Position numbers and translations under genes: made by a program | DNA from: Curvibacter sp. PD_MW3 | Lineage (GTDB): Bacteria; Pseudomonadota; Gammaproteobacteria; Burkholderiales; Burkholderiaceae_C | Direction of reading: 5' to 3' | Assembly: GCA_002633085.1 (NCBI GenBank) | Contig: NSIV01000002.1 | Span: forward strand, 293,602-357,601 | Length of the DNA: 64,000 bases | In this document: positions 54,542 to 63,570 of the stretch, piece by piece | Numbering within the stretch: the stretch's first letter is position 1 | Layout of the letters: each line of letters opens with the position of its first letter | Notes under the pieces: model-generated | What the model saw: the letters and a program-made list of their open reading frames with translations, nothing else | Told to the model about the DNA's origin: nothing | Databases searched by the model: none

Positions 54542-56680
54542 TCAGGCTTGGCGAATCGCCTCGGGCGACAGCGGCAGCTTGCGCACACGCTTGCCGGTGG
54601 CCGCGGCCACCGCATTCGCAATCGCCGGCACCACCAAGGCGGTCGCCGGCTCGCCGATGCCGCCCGGCTTTTCGCTGCTCTCGACCAGTACGATATCAAT
54701 GATCGGCACTTCGTGCATGCGCACCATGGGGTAATTGTTGTAGTTGGTCTGCAGCACACGGCCTTTGTCCAGCGTGATCTCCTGCATCAGGGCCGACGAC
54801 ATGCCGAAGGCAATGCTGGACTGGATCTGCGCCTCCACCGTGTCCGGGTTGACCATGCGGCCCAGATCGGCGGCCACGGTGACGCGGTGCACCGTAACCT
54901 GACCGTCTTTCACCGAGACCTCGGCCACCTGCGCCATGTAGGTGTCGTAACCCTCCATCAGCGCGATACCGCGCGCGCGGCCGGCCGGCAAGGGCTGGCC
55001 CCAGCCGGCCTTCTCGGCAGCGAGCTTGAGCACGTTGGCAAAACGTGGCTTGTTCTTCAGCAGCGCCAAACGATACTGGTACGGGTCCTTGCCCGCCGCC
55101 AGCGCCAGTTCGTCCATGAAGCTCTCGTTGGCGAAGGCGTTCATGTTGTGGCTCACCGCGCGCCAGTAACCGACGCGCATGCCACTGTCGTGGATCACCA
55201 GGTCATGCTGCGTGTTGGGGATCTCGTAGGCCGCCACGGCCGCCTCGGCCATGAAGGGGTCGAGCGTGTCCTTGGGCAGACCGAAGGCGCGCTGCGTGAC
55301 CGACTGCGAGGTGACCTTGAACTGCAGCGCCACCGGCATGCCCTGCGCGTCCAGACCGGCCTGCACCTGGTTCAAGCCCAGCGGACGGTAGAAGTCGTGT
55401 GTCATGTCGTCCTCGCGCGACCACAGCAGCTTGACCGGTTTACCCACGGCTTTGGAGATCTGCGCCGCCTGTACGATGAAGTCCAGCTCCAGCCGGCGGC
55501 CGAAACCGCCGCCGAGGAAGGTGGTCTTGAGCGTCACGTCTTCCGGCTTGATGCCCAGCACGCCGGCCACGGCGCCGTGTGCGCCCTGCTGGAACTGGGT
55601 CGGCCCCACCAGCAGGATCTTGCCGTCCTTGTAGTGGGCGGTGAAGTTCATCGGCTCCAGCGGCGCGTGCGCCTGCATCGGCGAGATGTACTCGGCCTTG
55701 ACCACCTTGGCGGCGCCCTTCATGGCCTCGGCCACATTGCCCACCGGCTTGCCGATGGGCAGCACCTTGCCACTGTCAGCGGCAGCGCGCGTGCTGGCCA
55801 GCACGGTGTTGTGATCCAGCGCGGCACCCGGGCCTTCGTCCCACTGCACGCTCACGGCCTTGCGCGCCTTCTGTGCCTGCCAGTAGCTGCTGGCCACCAC
55901 GGCCACACCGTCGTTGACCTGCACCACGTCGAGCACGCCCGGCATGCCTTTGGCCTTGGAGGCGTCAAAGCTCTTGACCTTGCCGCCGATCACCGGGCAC
56001 TGCTCGATGCTGGCGTAGACCATGCCCGGCAGCTTGACGTCGATGCCGAACTCGGCCGTGCCATTGACCTTGGCCGGTGTGTCCAGGCGCTTGACGCGTT
56101 GGCCGACAATTTTGAAATCCTTCGGGTCTTTCAGCGCCACCTTCTCCGGCACCGGCAGCTTGGCGGCGGCAGCCGCCAGTGAGCCGTAACTGGCCTTTTT
56201 CCCCTTGGGGCCGAGCACCATGCCGTTCTCGGCGCGCAGCGTGCTGCGGTCCACCTTCCACTTGTCGGCGGCAGCGGAAATCAGCATCTCGCGCACCTGG
56301 GCACCGCCCACGCGCAGCTTCTCCCAGCCATCACGCACCGAGGTGGAACCACCAGTGATCTGCGCGCCCAGCAGTGCGTTGACGTAGACCGCCGCCGGCG
56401 GCGCAATCGCCACCTTGATCTGCTTGATGTCCACGTTGAGTTCTTCGGCGATCAGCATGGGCATGGAGGTGTAGACGCCCTGCCCCATTTCGGAGCGTGC
56501 CGAGATCAGCGTGATGGTGTTGTTGTCGGCAATGTGCACCCAGGCATTGGGGGTGTAGACGGTGCCGGCCGCCTGGGCCTCGACCTTGGCGCCGGGCAGG
56601 GCAAAGCCCATGATCAGGCCGCCGGTGGCAAGCGTTGAGGTCTTGAGGAAATCGCGACGGGAGGTTTCGAGTGTGGTCAT
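54542..56680 (-). CDS. Tat-exported molybdopterin-dependent oxidoreductase, large subunit (IorB-like, second copy)
   Basis: 712-residue periplasmic Mo enzyme. Tat signal SRRDFLK at 7-13, cleavage near VEAQ. Mo-binding motifs GGGFGRRL and the C-terminal GIGEP with the catalytic Glu are present. It is homologous to the 16010-18193 protein but clearly distinct, and unlike it has maturation factors beside it. Substrate unknown; N-heterocycle or aldehyde oxidation is the family activity. Confidence 0.93.
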   Translation of the reverse strand: MTTLETSRRDFLKTSTLATGGLIMGFALPGAKVEAQAAGTVYTPNAWVHIADNNTITLISARSEMGQGVYTSMPMLIAEELNVDIKQIKVAIAPPAAVYVNALLGAQITGGSTSVRDGWEKLRVGGAQVREMLISAAADKWKVDRSTLRAENGMVLGPKGKKASYGSLAAAAAKLPVPEKVALKDPKDFKIVGQRVKRLDTPAKVNGTAEFGIDVKLPGMVYASIEQCPVIGGKVKSFDASKAKGMPGVLDVVQVNDGVAVVASSYWQAQKARKAVSVQWDEGPGAALDHNTVLASTRAAADSGKVLPIGKPVGNVAEAMKGAAKVVKAEYISPMQAHAPLEPMNFTAHYKDGKILLVGPTQFQQGAHGAVAGVLGIKPEDVTLKTTFLGGGFGRRLELDFIVQAAQISKAVGKPVKLLWSREDDMTHDFYRPLGLNQVQAGLDAQGMPVALQFKVTSQSVTQRAFGLPKDTLDPFMAEAAVAAYEIPNTQHDLVIHDSGMRVGYWRAVSHNMNAFANESFMDELALAAGKDPYQYRLALLKNKPRFANVLKLAAEKAGWGQPLPAGRARGIALMEGYDTYMAQVAEVSVKDGQVTVHRVTVAADLGRMVNPDTVEAQIQSSIAFGMSSALMQEITLDKGRVLQTNYNNYPMVRMHEVPIIDIVLVESSEKPGGIGEPATALVVPAIANAVAAATGKRVRKLPLSPEAIRQA

Positions 56681-56691
56681 GGTGTCTCTCC

Positions 56692-57156
56692 TCAGGCGTT
56701 GCGCAGGCTGGCAGCCGCATCTTTGATGGCGGCCTTGATGCGGCCATAGGTGCCGCAGCGGCAGAGATTGCCGCTCATGGCCTGGTCGATGTCCGCATCG
56801 CTCGGATTCTTGTTCTTGTCCAGCAAGGCGGCCGCGCTCATGAGCTGGCCAGACTGGCAGTAGCCGCACTGCGGCACGTCGTGCTTGATCCACGCCACTT
56901 GCAGCGGGTGCGTGTTGTTGCGCGAGAGGCTCTCCACCGTGGCGATCTTCTTGCCCGCCACCGCCTCCACCGGTGTCCGGCACGAGCGCACCGGCTGGCC
57001 GTTCACGTGCACGGTGCAGGCGCCGCACAGTGCAGCACCGCAACCGAACTTGGTACCGGTCAGGCCCAGTTCATCGCGGATCACCCACAGCAAGGGGGTG
57101 TCGGGTTCGGACTTGGCGGCGACCGCCCGACCGTTGACGTTCAGCTTGATGCTCAT
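56692..57156 (-). CDS. (2Fe-2S) subunit of molybdenum hydroxylase (IorA-like, second copy)
   Basis: 154-residue small subunit with the two [2Fe-2S] clusters ([13 protein letters not shown] with a following SC, and QCGYCQSG with NLCRCGTY). It has no own signal and is presumably exported with the Tat-targeted large subunit, which starts 11 bp downstream. GAGGAG precedes ATG 57156. A TATATA -10-like element is at 57173-57178 and the palindrome 57235-57255 lies upstream. Confidence 0.93.
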   Translation of the reverse strand: MSIKLNVNGRAVAAKSEPDTPLLWVIRDELGLTGTKFGCGAALCGACTVHVNGQPVRSCRTPVEAVAGKKIATVESLSRNNTHPLQVAWIKHDVPQCGYCQSGQLMSAAALLDKNKNPSDADIDQAMSGNLCRCGTYGRIKAAIKDAAASLRNA

Positions 57157-57234
57157 GGCAAAGGCTCCTCTCTATATAAGCCGCCCATGATGGAATCGGC
57201 TTTGTTGTTGGATTGAGACTGCGCCAGCGTAGGT

Positions 57235-57255
57235 TATGACTTGGGTCAAGTCATA
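57235..57255. promoter_or_regulatory. palindromic operator between molybdenum operon and pdxH (FNR/DNR-like core)
   Basis: Perfect 9-bp arms TATGACTTG and CAAGTCATA around GGT. The inner 7 bp of each arm (TGACTTG, CAAGTCA) are identical to the site at 4815-4835. On the minus strand it contains TTGAC-N4-GTCA, 9 of 10 bases of a DNR/FNR-type box. It lies 79 bp before the molybdenum operon and 102 bp before pdxH. Confidence 0.5.
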
Positions 57256-57356
57256 GGGGTATGCCCTAGGTAACGGCCTGGTTTTTGCAAATTGAGACAC
57301 TGCCTCTTGGGCATGAAATGCGCCGATGCGCCTGGGCTCAGGATTTACACTTGGCC

Positions 57357-57995
57357 ATGACCTCGATCGCCGACCTCCGCAAAAGTTACGAACGCCACGA
57401 ACTCAGCGAGGACGCCTCGCACGCCGATCCGCTCAAACAGTTTGACCAGTGGCTGCACGAAGCCATCAACTCGGAAGTGCCGGAGCCGAACGCTATGACG
57501 GTAGCCACCGTGGGCAGCGACCTGCGGCCCTCCACCCGGGTGGTGCTGATCAAGGGTTATGACGAACGCGGCATCGTCTGGTACACCAACTACGACAGCC
57601 GCAAGGGCCGCGAGCTGGCCGGCAACCCGTTTGCAGCATTGCAGTTCCACTGGGTCGAACTGGAGCGCGTGGTGCGCATCGAAGGCCGGGTGGAGCGCGT
57701 CAGCGAGGCGGAAAGCGACGAGTACTTCCACAGCCGCCCGCTTGATTCGCGCATCGGCGCCTGGGCCAGCCCGCAAAGCCAAGTCATCTCTGGCCGTGGT
57801 GTGCTGGTGACCAATGCAGCACGCTACGCCGCCCAGTTCATGCTGCAGCCGCCGCGCCCGCCGCACTGGGGCGGCTTTCGTCTGGCACCGGAGCGCTGGG
57901 AGTTCTGGCAAGGCCGCCCGAGCCGGCTGCACGACCGGTTGCGCTACACCCCCAAAGGGCAAGGCGGTTGGCTGCGCGAACGGCTCGCGCCGTAA
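57357..57995 (+). CDS. pdxH: pyridoxamine 5'-phosphate oxidase
   Basis: 212-residue FMN enzyme making pyridoxal 5'-phosphate from the amine or alcohol form. Motifs: [18 protein letters not shown] at the start, [51 protein letters not shown] and the final DRLRYTP. Full length. The start ATG 57357 was chosen by family; the frame is open upstream to 57285. No good ribosome site is visible. Confidence 0.95.
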   Translation: MTSIADLRKSYERHELSEDASHADPLKQFDQWLHEAINSEVPEPNAMTVATVGSDLRPSTRVVLIKGYDERGIVWYTNYDSRKGRELAGNPFAALQFHWVELERVVRIEGRVERVSEAESDEYFHSRPLDSRIGAWASPQSQVISGRGVLVTNAARYAAQFMLQPPRPPHWGGFRLAPERWEFWQGRPSRLHDRLRYTPKGQGGWLRERLAP

Positions 57996-57998
57996 TTT

Positions 57999-58943
57999 TT
58001 AAAGCCAGCCCGCCAGCAGCATCACCAGCGGCAGCGTGATCAACGCCAGCGCGTTGGACACCATGACGCTGGCCGTCACCAGTTCTTCGGCCACGGCATA
58101 ACGCTGCGAGAACAGAAAGACGTTGGCGCCGATCGGCAATGCCGCCGTGACCACCATCACCAGCAGCGGCAGACCGCTCAGGCCGAAGAGCGTGCCGAGC
58201 AAGGCCACCAGCACCGGCATCAGCAGGTTCTTCACCAGCGACACGCCAAAGGCACCGCGCAGTTGCGCGCCCATGCCCGAGCCGGCCAGCGTCACGCCCA
58301 CCAGCAACAGCGCCAGCGGGCCAAAGGCATTGCCCAGCCATTGCAGGGGTTTGTCGATGGCCTCGGGAATCACCCAGCCGGTCTGGGCAAACAGCAGGCC
58401 GGCAATGATGGGCAAGGGCACCGGGTGGATGACGGCATTGCGCACCGCGCCCAGCACCGTGCGCAACAGGTGCTGCTGGCCGGTCTGGTCGGCCGCCTCA
58501 CGCGCCACCGCCAGCTCCAGCAGCACCGTGCTGGCCGTCAGCAGCACCAGCGCATGCAGCGACACCAGCGTGAGCAGGATCACCAGACCATCCGCGCCGT
58601 AGGCCAGGCCGATGAGCGAGATGCCGATCATTACCGTGTTGCTGAAGGTGGCGGCCAGTGCCAGCACGGCGGCGCGCCGGTTGAAACCTTGCAGCAGCAG
58701 GGTGACGGCAAACAGGATGGCGACCGCAACGAAATAGGCCGCCAGCGGCCGGAAGTCGAGCTGCTCCACATGCACCGTGCCCATGGTGCGGAACATCAGC
58801 GCCGGCGTGAGCACCAGGAACACCAGGTTTGACAGGTCTTTGGTGGCTTCAGCCCTGATCCACCTTGCGCGACCAGCTATAAAACCGATAGCAACCAACA
58901 GGGCGACAGGAATCAGGGTGGACAGGACGGAAGTAGGGTTCAC
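57999..58943 (-). CDS. AEC-family (auxin efflux carrier-like) transporter
   Basis: 314-residue membrane protein with about ten helices, matching bacterial AEC transporters (such as MdcF-like malonate carriers). The central block with FSNTVMIGISLIGLAYG and the end segments (GLPLLVMVVTAALPIGANVF) are typical. Cargo unknown. The start is GTG 58943; no ATG is near. It converges on pdxH 3 bp away. Confidence 0.85.
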   Translation of the reverse strand: MNPTSVLSTLIPVALLVAIGFIAGRARWIRAEATKDLSNLVFLVLTPALMFRTMGTVHVEQLDFRPLAAYFVAVAILFAVTLLLQGFNRRAAVLALAATFSNTVMIGISLIGLAYGADGLVILLTLVSLHALVLLTASTVLLELAVAREAADQTGQQHLLRTVLGAVRNAVIHPVPLPIIAGLLFAQTGWVIPEAIDKPLQWLGNAFGPLALLLVGVTLAGSGMGAQLRGAFGVSLVKNLLMPVLVALLGTLFGLSGLPLLVMVVTAALPIGANVFLFSQRYAVAEELVTASVMVSNALALITLPLVMLLAGWL

Positions 58944-58999
58944 AAGGCGGTACGGTTCAGAAACAGGAGATCAGCACAGGCAGCTCGAAGCCACGGCGT

Positions 59000-60712
59000 T
59001 CAGCCATGGCCGCTTGCAGGCCGTGCCTCAAAACGCTGAAGAATATGCCCTGCCATGCCCTTGGCCAGTTCGTCCTCGGCAAAAAACACCGTGCCCACGC
59101 CTTCTTCGCGCAACAGGGTCGACTCGTCCTCGCTGTGGCTGCGCAGCACGATCTCGATGGCCGGATTGAGTTTGCGGGCAGTGTCCGCCATCTGCCGGAC
59201 GTTGAGCAGATCGGGCGTGGCCACTACCAGCAGGGCTGCGTCGGCAATGTGCGCCTGGATCAGCACCGCCGGGTCGGCGGCATTGCCCGACACCGCGACC
59301 TTGCCGTTTTTGCGCAGGTCCTCCACCAGTTCCCGGTTCTGCTCGGCCACCACGTACGGAATGCCACGCGCCTCTAGCGCCTGGGCAATGCGGCGGCCAA
59401 CGCGGCCATAACCGACCAGCACCACCTGCTTTTCCAGGTACTTGCGTTCGGTGCTCATCGGCAGTTCGGCGAACGGGTCTTCGCGCTGCTCCAACTGGCG
59501 CGCCAAGGCGGAGCGCTTGAGAATCCAGCGCTGGAACGGCGCCACGGCAGCAAACAGGAAGGGGTTCAAGGCAATCGAGATCAGCGCACCGGCCAGCACC
59601 AGGCTCATGCCCTGGGCAGGCAGCAGCCCGAGCGACAGGCCCAGTCCGGCCAGGATGAACGAGAACTCGCCGATCTGCGCCAGGCTGACCGCCACCGTGA
59701 GGGCGGTGTTGAGCGGGTAGCGGAACGCGATCACCAGCCCCAGCGCGGCAAGCGACTTGCCCAGCACGATGATGGCCACCACGCCCAGCACGCGCCAGGG
59801 CTGTTCGACCAGGATGACCGGATCGAACAGCATGCCGACCGACACGAAGAACAGCACCGAGAAGGCATCGCGCAGCGGCAAGGACTCCTCCGCCGCCCGG
59901 TGACTGAACTCGGACTCGCGCATCACCATGCCGGCAAAAAAAGCGCCCAGGGCAAACGACACGCTGAACAAGGCTGCTGCGCCGTAGGCGATACCGATCG
60001 CCACGGCGATCACGGTCAGGGTGAACAGTTCACGCGAGCCGGTACGCGTCACCTGCCACAAAATCCAGGGCAATACGCGGCGCCCCACCACCAACATCAG
60101 GGCAATGAAGGCGCAGACCTGCAACAGGGTCTGTCCGATGGTCATCCACAGCGGGCTGGCATCCGCCGTCGGCACACCCGTGCCACCCAACACCCCCGCC
60201 AGGGGCGGCAGCAGCACCAGCACCAGCACCGTGGCCAAGTCCTCGACCACCAGCCAGCCCACGGCAATGCGCCCGTTCATCGTCTCCAGCACGCCCCGGG
60301 CCTCCAGGCCCTTGAGCAGTACCACGGTGCTGGCGCACGACAGCGACAGACCGAAGATCAGGCCGGCGCCCCAGCTCCAACCCCACCACCAGGCCAGCGC
60401 CATGCCCAGCACGGTGGCCAGCCCCATCTGCACCACCGCGCCGGGCACGGCAATGCGCTTGACCGACAGCAGATCCTTGAGCGAAAAATGCAGACCGACG
60501 CCAAACATCAGCAGCATGACGCCGATCTCGGACAGCTGGGAGGCAATACCCACGTCGGCCACGAAGCCCGGCGTCGCCGGGCCGATGATGATGCCGGCGA
60601 CCAGGTAGCCGACCAGGGCCGGCACCTTGAGGCGCTCGGCGATGAAGCCCAGAATCATCGCCATGCCGAAACCGGCCGCCAGCGTGGTGATCAGTGAGAT
60701 GTTGTGTTCCAT
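59000..60712 (-). CDS. CPA2 monovalent cation:proton antiporter with TrkA-N domain (YbaL/Kef-like)
   Basis: 570-residue membrane antiporter. About twelve helices (residues 1-390) are followed by a cytosolic TrkA-N domain with the nucleotide motif VGYGRVGRRIAQAL near 410-425. Kef-type members are K+/H+ exchangers gated by nucleotides or glutathione adducts; the exact ion is unknown. Upstream at 60713-61014 is a 302 bp stretch without a gene that holds the terminator of the TonB receptor and direct repeats. Confidence 0.92.
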   Translation of the reverse strand: MEHNISLITTLAAGFGMAMILGFIAERLKVPALVGYLVAGIIIGPATPGFVADVGIASQLSEIGVMLLMFGVGLHFSLKDLLSVKRIAVPGAVVQMGLATVLGMALAWWWGWSWGAGLIFGLSLSCASTVVLLKGLEARGVLETMNGRIAVGWLVVEDLATVLVLVLLPPLAGVLGGTGVPTADASPLWMTIGQTLLQVCAFIALMLVVGRRVLPWILWQVTRTGSRELFTLTVIAVAIGIAYGAAALFSVSFALGAFFAGMVMRESEFSHRAAEESLPLRDAFSVLFFVSVGMLFDPVILVEQPWRVLGVVAIIVLGKSLAALGLVIAFRYPLNTALTVAVSLAQIGEFSFILAGLGLSLGLLPAQGMSLVLAGALISIALNPFLFAAVAPFQRWILKRSALARQLEQREDPFAELPMSTERKYLEKQVVLVGYGRVGRRIAQALEARGIPYVVAEQNRELVEDLRKNGKVAVSGNAADPAVLIQAHIADAALLVVATPDLLNVRQMADTARKLNPAIEIVLRSHSEDESTLLREEGVGTVFFAEDELAKGMAGHILQRFEARPASGHG

Positions 60713-60865
60713 TCAGGCCTCCTCGTGGATCCAAGGGATCGGCGGCAACAAGGACGGAAGGTTTAGGTGGGCAGTCATGCGAATAATTTTGACAGAAGGC
60801 CCCGGCGAAGCGGCACAGCGCCTGGACTACACCCACAAAACGACTGGTATTGCCATCCTCACCGG

Positions 60866-60882
60866 GTCACATGTGTCACATG
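60866..60882. repeat. tandem octamer repeat
   Basis: GTCACATG occurs twice (60866-60873 and 60875-60882), one base apart, within the gap upstream of the antiporter gene. It may be a regulator site or chance. Confidence 0.3.
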
Positions 60883-60920
60883 GCATAAGCCGCGTTTTGG
60901 CATGCACGGAGACATGAAAG

Positions 60921-60951
60921 AAAAAAGGCTGCCGGTTGTTCCGGTAGCCTT
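60921..60951 (-). terminator. rho-independent terminator of TonB receptor operon
   Basis: On the minus strand an AAGGCT-A-CCGG arm pairs with CCGG-C-AGCCTT around AACAA, and is followed by a run of T. Located 64 bp after the TonB gene stop. A second stem, GGGCCCGA / TCGGGCCC at 60977-60998, lies between the stop and the terminator. Confidence 0.85.
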
Positions 60952-60976
60952 GCAGCAGACGCTATCCATGAGGTGC

Positions 60977-60998
60977 GGGCCCGACCCTATTCGGGCCC
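60977..60998. other. inverted repeat after TonB receptor gene
   Basis: GGGCCCGA (60977-60984) and TCGGGCCC (60991-60998) pair perfectly around CCCTAT. No T run follows, so it is not a full terminator; it may protect the transcript 3' end. Confidence 0.4.
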
Positions 60999-61014
60999 CA
61001 CCATAGCCGCCGGA

Positions 61015-63066
61015 TCAGAAGCTGAGCTGCAGCCCGACTTTCAGGTTGCGCCCTGGCAAGGGCGCCTTGCCCACCGCGGTCTGCGTCAGGATGGAGCTGG
61101 CCGAATAGGCCAGGGTGTCGCCGATGTTGTCCAGGCGCGCGTACCAGAGCAAGCGTGACTTGCCGGCTTTGGCGCGGTAGGTCAGCGCCGCGTTCCACAG
61201 CGTGTAGCCGTCGGTGGCGCGCTGACCGTCGGGCACGCGGTCCTGTGCCGCGATCTGGTCGACACCGAGACGAGCGCCCCACGGACCGCTGGACCACAGC
61301 AGCGTGGCGCCCAGTCGCATCGGCGCAATGCGCGGCAGCGGCTGGCCGGTGCTGGTGTTGTCGGCACGCACCGTGTCGGCGCGCAGCGCCAGGTCCAGCG
61401 TGTGACCCACCTCCAGCAGGCGGATGTTGCCGTTCACCTCCATCCCGGTGAAACGCGCCTGCACCTGGGTGTAGCTGTACTGCGGCGGCGAGGCCGTCAG
61501 ATCGGTGCCTTCAAGCGAGATGTAGTTGCTGAACTGGTGCTGGAACACCTGCACCCGCGCGTTGTGGGCGCCCCGCTTCCAGGCCGCACCGATGTCCAGG
61601 TTGGTGGAGCGCTCCTTCTCCAGGTTGATGTTGCCGATCTCGTAGGAATTGGTGGCCACGTGCTGCCCATTGGCGAACAGTTCGTAGTCTTTCGGCGCAC
61701 GTTCGTTCCACGACAGGTTGGAGGTCAGTTGCCATTCGGGCGCCACATTCCACAGCGCCCCCAGCGCGTAGCTGCCCGGGTTGAAGTTGCGGCTCGCGGG
61801 TGTGAAACGCGCAATGGTCGGGTGGCCGTTCGAATCGACCTGCACCGACTCCAGCCGGGCGCCAACACTGAGACGCCCCCAACGGGTGGCCAGCTCCTCA
61901 TGCGCGAACGCCGCGCCCTGGCGCGTGCGGCTGTAGGGCGCGAACGCCTCGTCGCCGTCGGCCGAGAACTCGCTGTCCTCGAACTGCAGGCCGATCACAC
62001 CATCCAGCGCACCCAGCCTGGCATGGCGCGCCTGTAGCCGCAGGTCGTTGCCGGAGTTCTTGAACAGGGTACCGGCCACGCCGGCGTTGAACTCGGTGTG
62101 GCGGTAGTCGCTGCGGCTGAACTGGGCCTTTACGCTTTGCAGCACACCGCCCAGGTCACGCACCTCCCCCTCCAACGCCAGACGGCTGGAGCGCATGGCG
62201 ATATTGACCTCGTCTTCCGCCACCGTGCCGTAATTGCTGTCGTAGGTGGAAAGTGAGGCACCAAGGTAGCCGCGGTCGAAGAACAGCGAGCCACCGAGCG
62301 CACCTCCCCAGGTCTGGCTGGCCGAGTTGCAGATGCGGCGGGCCGTGGTGGTGATGCCGCCGCGCGTGCAGGCCAGATCGACCGGTGCGGCCACATCCTG
62401 CGTGTTGCGCGACATCACGTCGGCATGCAGCGCGTAGCGGTCGGTGCCGGTCTCCAGCAGCACGGCACCGCTTTGCTCACGGTTGCCGCTGGCCAGGCCA
62501 ACGTCGGCCTTGCCGGCCACGCCGCCCTGGGCGTCGAACAGGGGCTCGCGCGGGATGCGATTGTCGATCACATTGACGACGCCGCCCACCGCGCTGCCGC
62601 CATACTGCAAGGCGCCGGGGCCGCGCAGCACCTCGATCCGCTCGATTGTCAGCGGGTCCTGGGCAACGGCGTGGTCGTAGCTCAGGCTGGAGACATCGTG
62701 ACTGGCGCCGCCGTTGTTCAGGATGCGGATGCGGTCGCCATCCAGGCCGCGGATCACCGGACGGCTGGCGTTCGGCCCGAAATAGGTGCTGCTGACACCG
62801 GGCGTGCCGTCGAGCGTTTCGCCCAGCGTGGATTTGGAGCGCAGCAGCAGGGCCTCACCCGAATATTGTTCGGCGGGGGCGATCAATTCAGTCGCCCCTA
62901 GCGGATTGCCGGTGACCACGACGGGAGCCAGGCTCGGTGCGTCGCCGGCTTGTGCCAGCGCCGGAGCGCCGGTCAGTGCCGTCAGGGTCAACGCCAACGG
63001 TGGCAACAAAGACAGTGAAGCGAAGGCAGTGCCCGGGGCACTGCGCAGGGAATGAAGGTGTTTCAT
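61015..63066 (-). CDS. TonB-dependent receptor, ZnuD-like (probable zinc uptake)
   Basis: 683-residue outer-membrane receptor: signal peptide to about residue 39 (ALAQA), plug domain with SRPVIRGLDGDRIRILNNG and IERIEVLRGPGALQYG, then the beta barrel ending in LKVGLQLSF with terminal Phe. The overall pattern, including a Cys-bracketed loop (DLACTRGGITTTARRIC), matches ZnuD-like receptors for zinc. The start ATG 63066 gives the usual signal; the open frame reaches 63120. Third gene of an operon beginning off-window. Confidence 0.88.
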   Translation of the reverse strand: MKHLHSLRSAPGTAFASLSLLPPLALTLTALTGAPALAQAGDAPSLAPVVVTGNPLGATELIAPAEQYSGEALLLRSKSTLGETLDGTPGVSSTYFGPNASRPVIRGLDGDRIRILNNGGASHDVSSLSYDHAVAQDPLTIERIEVLRGPGALQYGGSAVGGVVNVIDNRIPREPLFDAQGGVAGKADVGLASGNREQSGAVLLETGTDRYALHADVMSRNTQDVAAPVDLACTRGGITTTARRICNSASQTWGGALGGSLFFDRGYLGASLSTYDSNYGTVAEDEVNIAMRSSRLALEGEVRDLGGVLQSVKAQFSRSDYRHTEFNAGVAGTLFKNSGNDLRLQARHARLGALDGVIGLQFEDSEFSADGDEAFAPYSRTRQGAAFAHEELATRWGRLSVGARLESVQVDSNGHPTIARFTPASRNFNPGSYALGALWNVAPEWQLTSNLSWNERAPKDYELFANGQHVATNSYEIGNINLEKERSTNLDIGAAWKRGAHNARVQVFQHQFSNYISLEGTDLTASPPQYSYTQVQARFTGMEVNGNIRLLEVGHTLDLALRADTVRADNTSTGQPLPRIAPMRLGATLLWSSGPWGARLGVDQIAAQDRVPDGQRATDGYTLWNAALTYRAKAGKSRLLWYARLDNIGDTLAYSASSILTQTAVGKAPLPGRNLKVGLQLSF

Positions 63067-63141
63067 GACAGGTTCGTTGAATCGGAAGAACTTGCGCCAT
63101 GCCGGCAAACAGCTCGGCATGAAACAAGGACGGCACGGAAT

Positions 63142-63540
63142 TCAGCGAACCAGAGGAGGTGCGCGCGCCTCGAAGGCAGCAGGCGCCGGCAGGAACAGGT
63201 GAGCCAGAACCGCCTGCGAGACATACAAGGGCAGCGGCAGCGCCAGAGAGGGCAGCGCCAGGGCCGGCAGCACGTCGGCGTGGCCCAGGTGGTCGTACAG
63301 GCGGCAATCGGGCTCGCCGCCATCGGGTGCCAGCAGGTGTGCCAGCAGGCCCGGGGCATGGGCCGTCGAGCCCTGCGTCGCCTGGGCGGCCAGCGACACG
63401 CTGCCCGTATGCGGACTGTGCAGTGCACGGTGCGCCAGGCCCAGCATCTGCGCCCACAGCAGCGCCACGACGAGCAGCAGCACCGGGCCTAAGGCCGGGC
63501 GCTGGCGCGTCAGATGCGGAGGGGAACGATGTGGCTGCAT
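63142..63540 (-). CDS. small membrane-anchored protein of the TonB receptor operon
   Basis: 132-residue protein with one N-terminal helix (about 17-36) and a His-containing exposed part (AHRALHSPH, then CRLYDHLGHADVL). Proteins of this shape commonly precede ZnuD-like receptors in beta-proteobacteria; function unknown. It is 75 bp before the receptor gene and 30 bp after the DUF3299 gene. A metal role is inference. Confidence 0.75.
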   Translation of the reverse strand: MQPHRSPPHLTRQRPALGPVLLLVVALLWAQMLGLAHRALHSPHTGSVSLAAQATQGSTAHAPGLLAHLLAPDGGEPDCRLYDHLGHADVLPALALPSLALPLPLYVSQAVLAHLFLPAPAAFEARAPPLVR

Positions 63541-63570
63541 GGCGGGCGGGAGGCCGAGTTTACTTCAGCG

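Noticed and set aside
60767-61006. 79-residue open frame between antiporter and TonB genes
   Set aside because: No homology, crosses the terminator and stem, composition unlike neighbouring genes.
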